This document shows positions 7,335 to 15,700 of a DNA stretch of 27,305 bases, in pieces; position 1 is the first letter of the stretch; each line of letters begins with the position of its first letter. Both the position numbers and the translations under genes were made by a program. Source of the DNA: CAZPDM01 sp964585305 (lineage in GTDB: Bacteria; Planctomycetota; Uabimicrobiia; Uabimicrobiales; JABWCH01); NCBI GenBank assembly GCA_964585305.1, contig CAZPDM010000062.1, forward strand, positions 1 through 27,305, read 5' to 3'. Under the pieces are notes generated by a model. That model saw only the letters and a list, made by a program, of their open reading frames with translations. It did no database searches and was not told the origin of the DNA.

Positions 7335-8359
7335 TATACCTGCCAATTTCTTGCAGATTGGACTATTGCTTCAATTACTTCTTCAGGCGTATCCCAAGGA
7401 ACTTCAGGTCCTTGATTGCTAAGAATAAATCCACCTCCAGGAGCACCTTGCTGTAAGGCTTGTTGACTAGCTTGAATTGCCTCTTGCTTAGTCCAATGAG
7501 TCATCTGAATATTATTTATATTTCCCATAATAGCCATTTTTCCATTTAAAGCCTTTTTACAATTTGCTAAGTTATCTTCGCATTCTAAAAGTAATAATTT
7601 GGCTCCAATATCTGGAAGAAGATCGATAAAAGGTTCAATACGTCCCAAAGGCTCATAACCTACTGGCCCTTGGATAGCAGAAATAGTTTTTTTAATATAA
7701 GGTAAGGCAAATTGTTCAAATTGTTCACGCATAATACATGTTGCGGAAGCCATTCCATCAGCTATTACAACAATATCAGCACCTGCTTGCAATTGTGCAT
7801 TGGCCCAGGTAATGCAAAAATCTTTGCATATTTCTAAACATTGTCGCATAATTGGTCCACGTAATAGTTCATCTTCCCATAATAATTCCATCCATTTTTC
7901 TGTCCCAATTAGAATGCTAGGTAAAGAAAAAGGACCAATACATCCACCTATAATTAGTTTTTTCCCTTTATAAATGGATGCTATATTTTCTGTAGTTTGT
8001 AAAATTCGAGATAACACAGGATGTTGTTTAGGCAAGACAGGTCTTGCCGCTTCCATGTCAGCCCAAGTACGCCAAGCCATTTTTCCAACAGATGGCGAAC
8101 CACATTCAGAATAAGCAAGTTTTCCACCAAAGGCTTCAATATCAGCAATAAAACATGGAACACCAAAGATTCCATCATGCCCATATCTTTCTAACAATGC
8201 TGATTGTCCACGTATAATAGCATTTGAATCTTGTAAATAAGCAGGTAGTGGCATATTAAGCATTTTTGCACCATGTAGAAGTAATACCGGCAATACAGGA
8301 ATTTTCTCTGGCTGACGATATGCCAACGTTTCTATAATTTGCTCAAATGAGTTCATCAT
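7334..8359 (-). CDS. uroporphyrinogen decarboxylase (URO-D) family protein, probable methyltransferase
   Basis: The 341-residue protein has the URO-D TIM-barrel fold shared by HemE and by the corrinoid methyltransferases MtaA, MtbA and CmuA. Recognisable parts are the N-terminal RQPEKIPV start, the central GGCIGPFSLPSILIGTEKWMELL, the GKMAIMGNI segment and the C-terminal GGGFILSNQGPEVPWDTPEEV. The strand that carries the zinc-binding HxC motif in MtaA/MtbA reads GYEPLGRIEP here (about residue 233), so those ligands appear absent; one Cys lies nearby in LLLECEDN. The next gene upstream on the same strand encodes a corrinoid protein, which argues for methyl transfer and against haem synthesis. 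AGGAG precedes two adjacent Met codons (8359, 8356); the second has better spacing. The substrate is unknown. Confidence 0.82.
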   Translation of the reverse strand: MMNSFEQIIETLAYRQPEKIPVLPVLLLHGAKMLNMPLPAYLQDSNAIIRGQSALLERYGHDGIFGVPCFIADIEAFGGKLAYSECGSPSVGKMAWRTWADMEAARPVLPKQHPVLSRILQTTENIASIYKGKKLIIGGCIGPFSLPSILIGTEKWMELLWEDELLRGPIMRQCLEICKDFCITWANAQLQAGADIVVIADGMASATCIMREQFEQFALPYIKKTISAIQGPVGYEPLGRIEPFIDLLPDIGAKLLLLECEDNLANCKKALNGKMAIMGNINNIQMTHWTKQEAIQASQQALQQGAPGGGFILSNQGPEVPWDTPEEVIEAIVQSARNWQV

Positions 8360-8482
8360 TCTTCTCCTGATTTGTCAGAAAAATATATATTTAAATATGC
8401 CGGTTGTTTGATAAAAAAACATTTTACTGAAAGGTCTATTATGCTGTTTTTATTCCTAAACAACCATTATTATTTTTCTGAT

Positions 8483-8500
8483 AAAATTTGGCCAAATTTT
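8483..8500. promoter_or_regulatory. 18-bp perfect palindrome
   Basis: AAAATTTGGCCAAATTTT lies immediately after the stop of the corrinoid protein gene and 124 bases before the URO-D gene start. It could be a regulator binding site. No T-run follows on either strand. The rest of the 142-base intergenic stretch shows only a spaced inverted repeat (GGTTGTTT at about 8402, AAACAACC at about 8457). Confidence 0.35.
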
Positions 8501-8501
8501 G

Positions 8502-9362
8502 CTAATAGGTAATTCCTAGTAATTGTTTAGCTATTTTTACAGCAGATAACCCTTCCGGTGCATACGCATCACAATTTAATTGTTTATATAATTGTGTATC
8601 AAAATTAAATGGTGCTCCACCAACTACAATCTTAATATTTTGCAAGCCTCTACTGTTCAATAAATTTCTTAGATCGGGAATATTTTTTGCTGTATGAAGT
8701 AAGAAGGCTGATATGAAAATTATTTTTGCATTTTCTTTTATTACAGATTCTACAAATTTTTCATTTGGAGAATTTTCCCCAATATCTATAACTTCAAAAC
8801 CATAAAAACGTAAGAATGTAGTAACAATTTTTCTTCCTAATGAATGATGATCACCTAATGGATTCCCTATGACAATTTTTCCCAACCCCATGGATCGAGC
8901 TGGCATAAGTGGTAAAAGTTTTGCGACAACATCATCTGTTATTTTTGCAGTAATAAAAATTTGAGATAAGCTAATCTCTTGGCGAGATTGCATACTACCA
9001 ATCATATCCATAGAAGGAGTAATTACCTTTAATAGAATATCACTGGCCGGTATTTTTTGGGCAAGAAGATCATCTATGATTTTATGAACATCTTGACGTT
9101 TTCCATTGATTAATAGGTTGAAGTATTTATGTTGAATTTCTGTGAAGTTAATTGCTGCTATTGCATTTTTTTCTAGTGTTGGTTCGGATTGAACTTGTAA
9201 ATTTTTTTGTAAATTATCTAAAGTTCTATTTACCAACTTGACCAAAATATGCCCTGCTGGCATTCCTTCACGATGAGCTTCATAGATAATACTTTTTGCT
9301 TCTGCAAATTTTTGTTCTTTCATAGCCTGATAAAATCTTGTGTATAATAATTCAACATCCAT
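8502..9362 (-). CDS. corrinoid (B12)-binding methyltransferase-type protein
   Basis: The C-terminal half is a B12-binding Rossmann domain with the DxHxxG cobalt-ligand motif DHHSLG (Asp171, His173, Gly176). It continues with FYGFEVIDIGEN, the strand IIFISAFLL, and VVGGAPF near the end. In front of it is a helical cap domain (about 70-155). Residues 5-50 look like a second copy of the start of the cap (pattern: helix, EGMPAGHILVKLVN; compare QKIPASDILLKVIT), so the cap seems partly duplicated. The start is taken as ATG 9362 because GGAGA lies 6 bases upstream; a TTG four codons earlier is less likely. It probably carries a methylcobamide for the URO-D-family partner downstream; no substrate-specific MtxB-type methyltransferase or reactivating ATPase is visible in the window. 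Confidence 0.85.
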   Translation of the reverse strand: MDVELLYTRFYQAMKEQKFAEAKSIIYEAHREGMPAGHILVKLVNRTLDNLQKNLQVQSEPTLEKNAIAAINFTEIQHKYFNLLINGKRQDVHKIIDDLLAQKIPASDILLKVITPSMDMIGSMQSRQEISLSQIFITAKITDDVVAKLLPLMPARSMGLGKIVIGNPLGDHHSLGRKIVTTFLRFYGFEVIDIGENSPNEKFVESVIKENAKIIFISAFLLHTAKNIPDLRNLLNSRGLQNIKIVVGGAPFNFDTQLYKQLNCDAYAPEGLSAVKIAKQLLGITY

Positions 9363-9409
9363 AAATTTCTCCAAATTCGTCTATATTTTCAGCTTGTAAA
9401 CTATGAGAC

Positions 9410-10963
9410 TTAAGAAATTTGCCAATCCTGCACTATTTGTAAAATAGTAGAAATATCAAATTTTCTAATAAATGCAATCTTTTCATCTTTATTAAAAAAA
9501 ATAGTTTTTTCTAATTGGCTATCAATAACAATTTGATAAAGGTTAGGAAAATTTTTACTCAAGTTTTCATGGAAAAAAATGTCATTAGATTCTTTATTAA
9601 ATTGATAGATAAAAAGATGAAATAATTCAATTTCTAAAAGCATCACAACATCATTTTCCTGTAATACAGAAACTGCCATAAAACGCCCAGTATTATTTAA
9701 TTCTTGAGCAATCTTTTCTCCTTCAACAACAACATGATGACAAATTAACACATGCCAAATTGGAAGTTTACATGTACTTTTTTCTGAAGGTATTGATTCG
9801 GATTGGGGACAAGAAGAAAAATCAATTGTTTCCTGTTGGCTAGATTTTTCATCAAAAAGGATAGTTGGTTCTAAGTTATCTTTTTGAATTAAATCTGGTT
9901 TATGTTGAATTTCTTGTACTTTTTCGGATGTAGCAATTAAACTTGTTTTTTTTGATACTTGGCTTGAAGTATTTTCTTTTTTCTCTAATGATTTTATAGC
10001 TTGACTTATTTCAGTTTTTTTAATTTGACTATCGTCTTTACTTCTTTGAAAAAGTTGTTTAATCGAAAGCAATCTTTTTGTAATAAAGCTACCTGTTGTT
10101 TCTTGAGAAACGATATTTTTCTTTTCTAACAATTTTTCTATTGCCAATTGAAGTTCTGTATATGTTTGATAACGATCTTCCGGTTTTTTTTCTATCATTT
10201 TAAGAAGTATTTTCTCGGTCTCTGGTTGGAGTCCTGGAATATGTATACTTGGCGGAACAGGCGATTCATAGCGATGTTTGTACATGATATTTAAAATATC
10301 TTCTCCACTAAAAAGATAATTTCCCGTAATAAGGTGATATATTGTCGCTCCTAAAGAATAAATATCTGCGCGAAAATCAACATTTGCACCTGCCGCTTGC
10401 TCTGGACTCATATAACTTGGAGTCCCTAAAATTGTCCCCGGATGAGTTAATAAAGTATCATTATTTTTTTTAGATAATCCAAAATCTGTTAATTTTACTA
10501 CATTTTTTTCATCAATAAGAATATTTGCAGGTTTCACATCTCTGTGAATAATTCCCTTACTATAAGCAGCATCTAGAGCCTTACATATTTGTAATCCAAT
10601 TTCCCAGCTAACAAATTCTGGAAATCTCCCTATAGAAGTTAATTTTTTTTGAAGAGATTCTCCTTTCACATATTCCATTACGATATAAAATATCTCTTCA
10701 AAACGTCCTGCTGCATATACAGCAACAATATTGGGATGAACCAGAGATGCTGATAATTTTGCTTCACGATGAAGCCGTTCCTTTGATTCATGACTTTCTG
10801 TAGATGGGGAATTTAATAGGATAATTTTTATGGCAACTTCGCGTTCTAAAGAGTTTTGAATTGCTCTATAAACGCATCCCATTGCTCCACATCCTAAGCA
10901 TTCTAAAAGAGTAAAGTCATGAATAGTTTTTCCAGAAAGATTATTGCAGTTTGAAATTTCCAT
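9410..10963 (-). CDS. Ser/Thr protein kinase with extra C-terminal domain
   Basis: This 517-residue protein is a Hanks-type kinase. The N-terminal kinase domain (about 13-275) shows the glycine loop GCGAMGCVY, VAIK with the ATP-binding Lys near residue 46, HRDVKPANIL with the catalytic Asp near 141, DFG near 160 and a GTPSYMSPEQ activation segment, so it should be active. A low-complexity Ser/Glu/Lys/Gln linker (about 285-395) has many possible phosphosites. There is no membrane helix, unlike many bacterial PknB-type kinases. The last ~115 residues alternate predicted strands and helices (WHVLICHHV, FMAVSVL, LFHLFIYQF, YQIVIDSQ, IAFIRKF) in an order that recalls a response-regulator receiver fold, but without clear phospho-acceptor residues. 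The role of that part is an inference. No obvious ribosome binding site precedes the ATG. It ends 48 bases before the corrinoid protein gene. Confidence 0.88.
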   Translation of the reverse strand: MEISNCNNLSGKTIHDFTLLECLGCGAMGCVYRAIQNSLEREVAIKIILLNSPSTESHESKERLHREAKLSASLVHPNIVAVYAAGRFEEIFYIVMEYVKGESLQKKLTSIGRFPEFVSWEIGLQICKALDAAYSKGIIHRDVKPANILIDEKNVVKLTDFGLSKKNNDTLLTHPGTILGTPSYMSPEQAAGANVDFRADIYSLGATIYHLITGNYLFSGEDILNIMYKHRYESPVPPSIHIPGLQPETEKILLKMIEKKPEDRYQTYTELQLAIEKLLEKKNIVSQETTGSFITKRLLSIKQLFQRSKDDSQIKKTEISQAIKSLEKKENTSSQVSKKTSLIATSEKVQEIQHKPDLIQKDNLEPTILFDEKSSQQETIDFSSCPQSESIPSEKSTCKLPIWHVLICHHVVVEGEKIAQELNNTGRFMAVSVLQENDVVMLLEIELFHLFIYQFNKESNDIFFHENLSKNFPNLYQIVIDSQLEKTIFFNKDEKIAFIRKFDISTILQIVQDWQIS

Positions 10964-10987
10964 AGCTAGTTACCCAGAAAAAGACTT

Positions 10988-11015
10988 TAGATAATTGACA
11001 CTTTTGAATTATCTA
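10988..11015. promoter_or_regulatory. spaced inverted repeat upstream of kinase gene
   Basis: TAGATAATT and AATTATCTA are perfect 9-bp arms separated by ten bases. The element lies between the putative promoter (11030-11058) and the kinase ATG, so it could be an operator or leader hairpin. Confidence 0.4.
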
Positions 11016-11029
11016 ATTCAGATAAAAAG

Positions 11030-11058
11030 ATTATGATAAGGGAAGGAAAAAAAATCAA
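11030..11058 (-). promoter_or_regulatory. sigma70-like promoter for kinase gene
   Basis: On the minus strand TTGATT (11058-11053) and CATAAT (11035-11030) are separated by 17 bases, about 65 bases upstream of the kinase start. Each box has one or two mismatches to consensus. Confidence 0.4.
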
Positions 11059-11103
11059 GAAAATTTTTATATATTTAATATTTTTTCTTTCATATAAATT
11101 TTC

Positions 11104-12723
11104 TTACTCTTTTGTATATTTTGGTTCAATAACTGGTTTGGGAAGAATAGAAGTCTCTCTCATTTCTATATTTTCTGGCAAAATTATTACAGTTTTAACT
11201 TCTCCATCAGAAATTACAGTTGTTGTGCTTAAATTATTTGAATCTAAATTAGAATCAATATCAAAAGATGCTTGTTTAAGTAAGTTTTCAAATCTCCATT
11301 TTAATGAATGGCCGACCACACAACCAAATCCAGCTACCATTGCGTCTGTTATATCAAATACACGTGATTTAATAAAAATTTGGCAAAATTCCAAATTAAA
11401 GCAAACAAAAAATCCTATAAAAAACATCTGAATATATTTTTTCTTAAAACTAGAAAAACCAAACCCAATAGGCAAAAATAATATAATTTGAGTAATCATA
11501 TCTGCAATATTATTACCAAAATTAACAGGAGAGCGTTGTGGGTCTATATTAAAAAAATAAAGAGAAAATGGAATCATAGAAGAAGTTTTTGGGAATTCAG
11601 GATTAGGATCTAATTGAAATGGATAAAGGTAATTAAAGATTAAAAATAACCAGAAAATAAGATAAAAAAAATATTTAGTGTTTTTTACTAAATTAGATGA
11701 TTTTAAATATAATAATCCCCACAATAATCCGTTAAGAGTTCCGAAACAAGCAAAACATATTTTAGGGATAGCAATAGAATTAACTAGTAAAAAAATGCGA
11801 GAAATTTCAATGAGAAAAACAAGAAAGAAATTTGCAAAAAGAATATATGTAATATATAAAAGCCAGTTTTTTTTCTTATAATAGCTCAAAGTCATAAAAA
11901 AACCGGATAAGGTAAAGAGAAAAAGATTGTTGATACATTCTCTCATATATTCCCATCGAGGAAAAATTTCTATATGTCGCAAAATAAATTTTATATTTCC
12001 CCTGATAGCACCAAGATCAAGATTAAAATGATAAGGAGCAAGTCCTAATAGTAAAATGCAAACTAAAATCCCATGGCTATATATTTGCAAGACATTACTA
12101 TGAATTTCCTTAATGAACATGAGAAAAATAAACTTTGCAAATTGTTTCCTAAAACATAGATAGATCATTGCACCAATAAATGTTCCAATGGTATTATTAC
12201 AAACATCTGTGATTGATGTTGTTCGGATCGTAACAAATAATTGCATGATTTCTAGGAATGCACTGAGAGCCATTCCCGCTATAATAGCGAATAACAATCC
12301 GATGATTCGTGTTTTTTTATGCCAAAAGGAAAGCATTAAAAAACCAAAAGGAATAAACAATAAAATATTTGAACCAATGTCCGTAAGTGATTCAAATTTC
12401 CCCTCATGCCAATAAGGCACTAGCCGCATTTTTTCAATATTTGTAATAATATGGGCTTGAGATAATTTTATATTCAATGGAACTAAGCAACTATAAAACA
12501 AAAATAATAGCATCAATATCCAAATTTTAAAATACAGTCGATCGAGTCTTTCATTGAGTTGTACGTTATCTCCTTCGATCATTTTTTTTATTTCAACTGT
12601 ATCCATCATTTGGATTTCTTCGGTTCTTAATATTTTACTGCCACGAAATTCTTTATCTTTTAAAACTTGAGTTGTCGAATCATCGTTAGAAAATGAATAT
12701 TGTTGATGAGAAAATTTTTCCAT
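11104..12723 (-). CDS. VanZ-like membrane protein with two VanZ modules
   Basis: The protein (539 residues from ATG 12723) is polytopic, with about 10-12 predicted membrane helices. It contains two VanZ-like segments, each with the family pattern of a D/N-rich turn, a helix with LF(I/L)P(F/I)GF, and a later helix with E-x-x-Q and T-D: SLTDIGSNILLFIPFGF with LEIMQLF...ITDV (about residues 100-180), and NIADMITQIILFLPIGF with LEFCQIF...DITDA (about 405-470). Between them are further helices of unclear kinship. N- and C-terminal tails (about 75 and 60 residues) are soluble. VanZ itself gives low-level teicoplanin resistance, but the wider family is of uncertain function, so I do not infer resistance. 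ATG 12723 is chosen over an upstream GTG because GGGGAG (12731-12736) is well placed for it. Confidence 0.8.
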   Translation of the reverse strand: MEKFSHQQYSFSNDDSTTQVLKDKEFRGSKILRTEEIQMMDTVEIKKMIEGDNVQLNERLDRLYFKIWILMLLFLFYSCLVPLNIKLSQAHIITNIEKMRLVPYWHEGKFESLTDIGSNILLFIPFGFLMLSFWHKKTRIIGLLFAIIAGMALSAFLEIMQLFVTIRTTSITDVCNNTIGTFIGAMIYLCFRKQFAKFIFLMFIKEIHSNVLQIYSHGILVCILLLGLAPYHFNLDLGAIRGNIKFILRHIEIFPRWEYMRECINNLFLFTLSGFFMTLSYYKKKNWLLYITYILFANFFLVFLIEISRIFLLVNSIAIPKICFACFGTLNGLLWGLLYLKSSNLVKNTKYFFYLIFWLFLIFNYLYPFQLDPNPEFPKTSSMIPFSLYFFNIDPQRSPVNFGNNIADMITQIILFLPIGFGFSSFKKKYIQMFFIGFFVCFNLEFCQIFIKSRVFDITDAMVAGFGCVVGHSLKWRFENLLKQASFDIDSNLDSNNLSTTTVISDGEVKTVIILPENIEMRETSILPKPVIEPKYTKE

Positions 12724-12740
12724 ATTCACTCCCCAATTTT

Positions 12741-12771
12741 AAGTTCCCACATAAAATGTGGGAACTTTTTT
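12741..12771. terminator. strong 12-bp hairpin between uvrA and the VanZ-like gene
   Basis: AAGTTCCCACAT (12741-12752) and ATGTGGGAACTT (12756-12767) pair perfectly with an AAA loop. Six T follow on the plus strand. Both neighbouring genes read on the minus strand, where no proper T-run follows, so it may end uvrA transcription only weakly, or block antisense transcription into uvrA. Confidence 0.6.
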
Positions 12772-12781
12772 CATATTTTGT

Positions 12782-15700
12782 TTAAAGATTTGCAATTCTT
12801 TTTTCTTTACGCATTATATTAGCTGTGATACTTTTTGTACATTTGCTAAATTCAGAAGAAGCACCACAGTAAAGAAGTTCTCCTCCACTTTCTCCAGCTT
12901 CAGGCCCTAAATCAACAATCCAATCTGCTGCACGAATAACATCGAGATTATGCTCGATTACAATTACGGAGTGTCCTTGTTGTATAAGTTGATGGATTAC
13001 ATCAAGTAGTTTTACAATATCTAAAGCGTGCAGGCCAGTTGTCGGCTCGTCCATAATATATAATGTTCGTCCTAATTCAGGTTGGCAAAGTTCCGCAGCA
13101 AGTTTAAGTCGTTGGGCTTCTCCTCCAGAAAAAGTATTGATAGGTTGGCCAAGATGCATATAACCTAATCCAATATTTTCAAGAATTTGAAGTTTTTTCT
13201 TAATGCGTGGTTGATTATCAAATAATTTTAAAGCCTGAGAAATATCCATCTCTAATATTTGTGCAATATTTTTATCTTTATAATGAACGGCTAATGTTTC
13301 TTCAAGATAACGTTTTCCTTGGCAAGCATGACATGTTACCCATACATCAGATAAGAAGTGCATTTCTACTTCAATTAGACCTCGTCCTTCACAAACTTCA
13401 CATCTTCCTCCAGGCCGATTAAAAGAAAATCTACTAACATCAAAACCTCTTGATCTTGAACCTGGAAGATTAGCAAAAAGTTCACGGATAGAAGTAAATA
13501 TATCGCAATATGTTGCAGGATTGGAAGCAGGTGTTCTCATAATTTGGCTTTGATCAATCACAATGAATCTCTCAAAATTTTCTAATCCTGTGATTTTTTC
13601 AAATCCTGAACCATAACTTCCTTCCATTTCCTGTTTTTGGCCTTTTTTTACTTTTGTCCGAATACGATTAAATTCTTGTAGATTTTTTTGTAGAATATCA
13701 ACAACTAAACTAGATTTTCCACTGCCCGAAACACCACTTACAACACTAAACCTTTGCGTAGGAAAAGCGACAGTAATATTTTTTAAATTATGCAAGTTTG
13801 CTTTATGAATGGTAAGAAAATTTTGAGAGGAAGGAAGAGAAAACTCTTTTAAAATTTGTATTTTTCCTGCCAAATATTGTCCAGTTGGAGAATTTTCTAC
13901 TTTTTGAATTTGTGTAACTGATCCCTGGGTAACGATATTTCCGCCTTTATCTCCTGGACCAGGCCCTAATTCAATAATATGATCGGCAGATTTGATACAT
14001 TCAATATCATGCTCTACCATAACGATAGTATTTCCCAAATCTACAAGTTTTCGTAAAGTCCCTAGCAATTTTTGAGTGTCGCGTTGGTGAAGGCCAATAG
14101 TTGGCTCATCTAATACATATAAAACTCCAACTAATTGATTGCCAATTTGAGTTGCCAAACGAATACGTTGGGCTTCGCCTCCCGCCAAAGTATTGCTACG
14201 CCGTTCTAAAGTTAAATATTCTAACCCAACATCTTTCAAAAAATTAAGGCGATTGATAATTTCTCTAATAGGTTCTTTTGCAATAGCATTTTGGTTTTTA
14301 TTGAGTTTGATTTTATTAAAAAAATTTAAGGATTGATCTATGCGCAATTGACACAGTTCATAGATAGATAATCCAGCAATTTTAACGGCTAAATATTCTG
14401 GCTTTAAGCGTGCACCTTGGCATTCTGAGCAAAGATCATTAGTTTTTTCATCAATGCCCAATCCTTTGCATTGAGGACAATATCCCCAATTATGATTAAA
14501 AGAAAAATGGCGTGGATGAAGTTCTTCTGTCCGATAATATTCACATGGAATACATGCCAAAAGTTCTGAAAAATACATAGGCATTTTTCCTGGAACATAA
14601 AAAATAGCAACTTTATGTCCCCATCTAAATGCAACTTCTAGACTTTCCGCAATTCGACTTATATTAGATGTAGTTGGCGTAATTCTGTCTATAACTAAAT
14701 GAATTGGAACTCTTTTTCCTAAATCTTTAGGCAATTCATCCAGTTTATAAGGTTTTCCTCCGATTAAAATGCGATTAAACCCTTCAGATAGAAGTTCTAC
14801 TGCGTAATCTCGTAACTTAGCAGGTGTTTCTAATGTAAATATCTTATGTGTACCAGGCATATAAAGTGGTGCAAGCAGCATACCTTCTTTTTCAGCAGAA
14901 GATTCCACTATTTTTTGGGCAGCAGAAGTAGGAGTATAAGAAAGAATTTCTTTATGGCAATGGGGGCAAAAGATTGTTCCTATTCTAGCATAAAGGACTC
15001 TCAGATAATCATAAATTTCTGTCATGGTAGCAACTGTAGAACGTGGATTTTTTGCCACACTTTTTTGATCGATAGCAATACTGGGAGAAAGGCCAACTAT
15101 AGAATCAACTTCTCCATGATCGAGTCTTCCTAAAAATCTGCGTGCGTAAGTAGAAAGTGATTCTAAAAATCGGCGTTGTCCTTCGGCAAATAAAGTATCA
15201 AAAACTAAAGAAGATTTTCCGCTTCCTGAAACACCTGTAACTAAAGTAAGTTTATTTTTAGGAATTATAACTTTAATATTTTTTAGATTATGCTTATGCG
15301 CTCCAGATATAATTATTTCTTGGCTTTCTGCATATTCTTTTGCAGGATGATATTCTGTCCATTGTTGGTTTAAATAATCTTTTAATGCTTTTCCTGTATA
15401 AGAATTTTCACATTTCATTACAGTTTCTGGAGTTCCAGTAATTACAACATTTCCACCACAATCTCCGCCTTCTGGACCCAGATCAATAATCCAATCCGCA
15501 ACTTTTATTACATCTAAATTATGTTCTATAACTAATACTGTATTTCCTTGTTCAACAAGACGATTTAAAGCATACAATAATTTTTTAATATCAGCAAAAT
15601 GTAAACCTGTTGTAGGCTCATCAAAAATATAAAGAGTTTTTCCAATTCCGTTGCGACAAAGTTCTCGTACTAATTTAATACGTTGTGCCTCACCACCAGA

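Noticed and set aside
7334..8359. Annotation as HemE (haem biosynthesis)
   Set aside because: The adjacent corrinoid protein and absence of other haem genes favour the methyltransferase branch of the URO-D family.
11033..11431. 132-codon plus-strand ORF antisense to the end of the VanZ-like gene
   Set aside because: It lies almost wholly within the opposite-strand coding sequence, has no family features, and its composition is explained as the complement of a membrane-protein gene.
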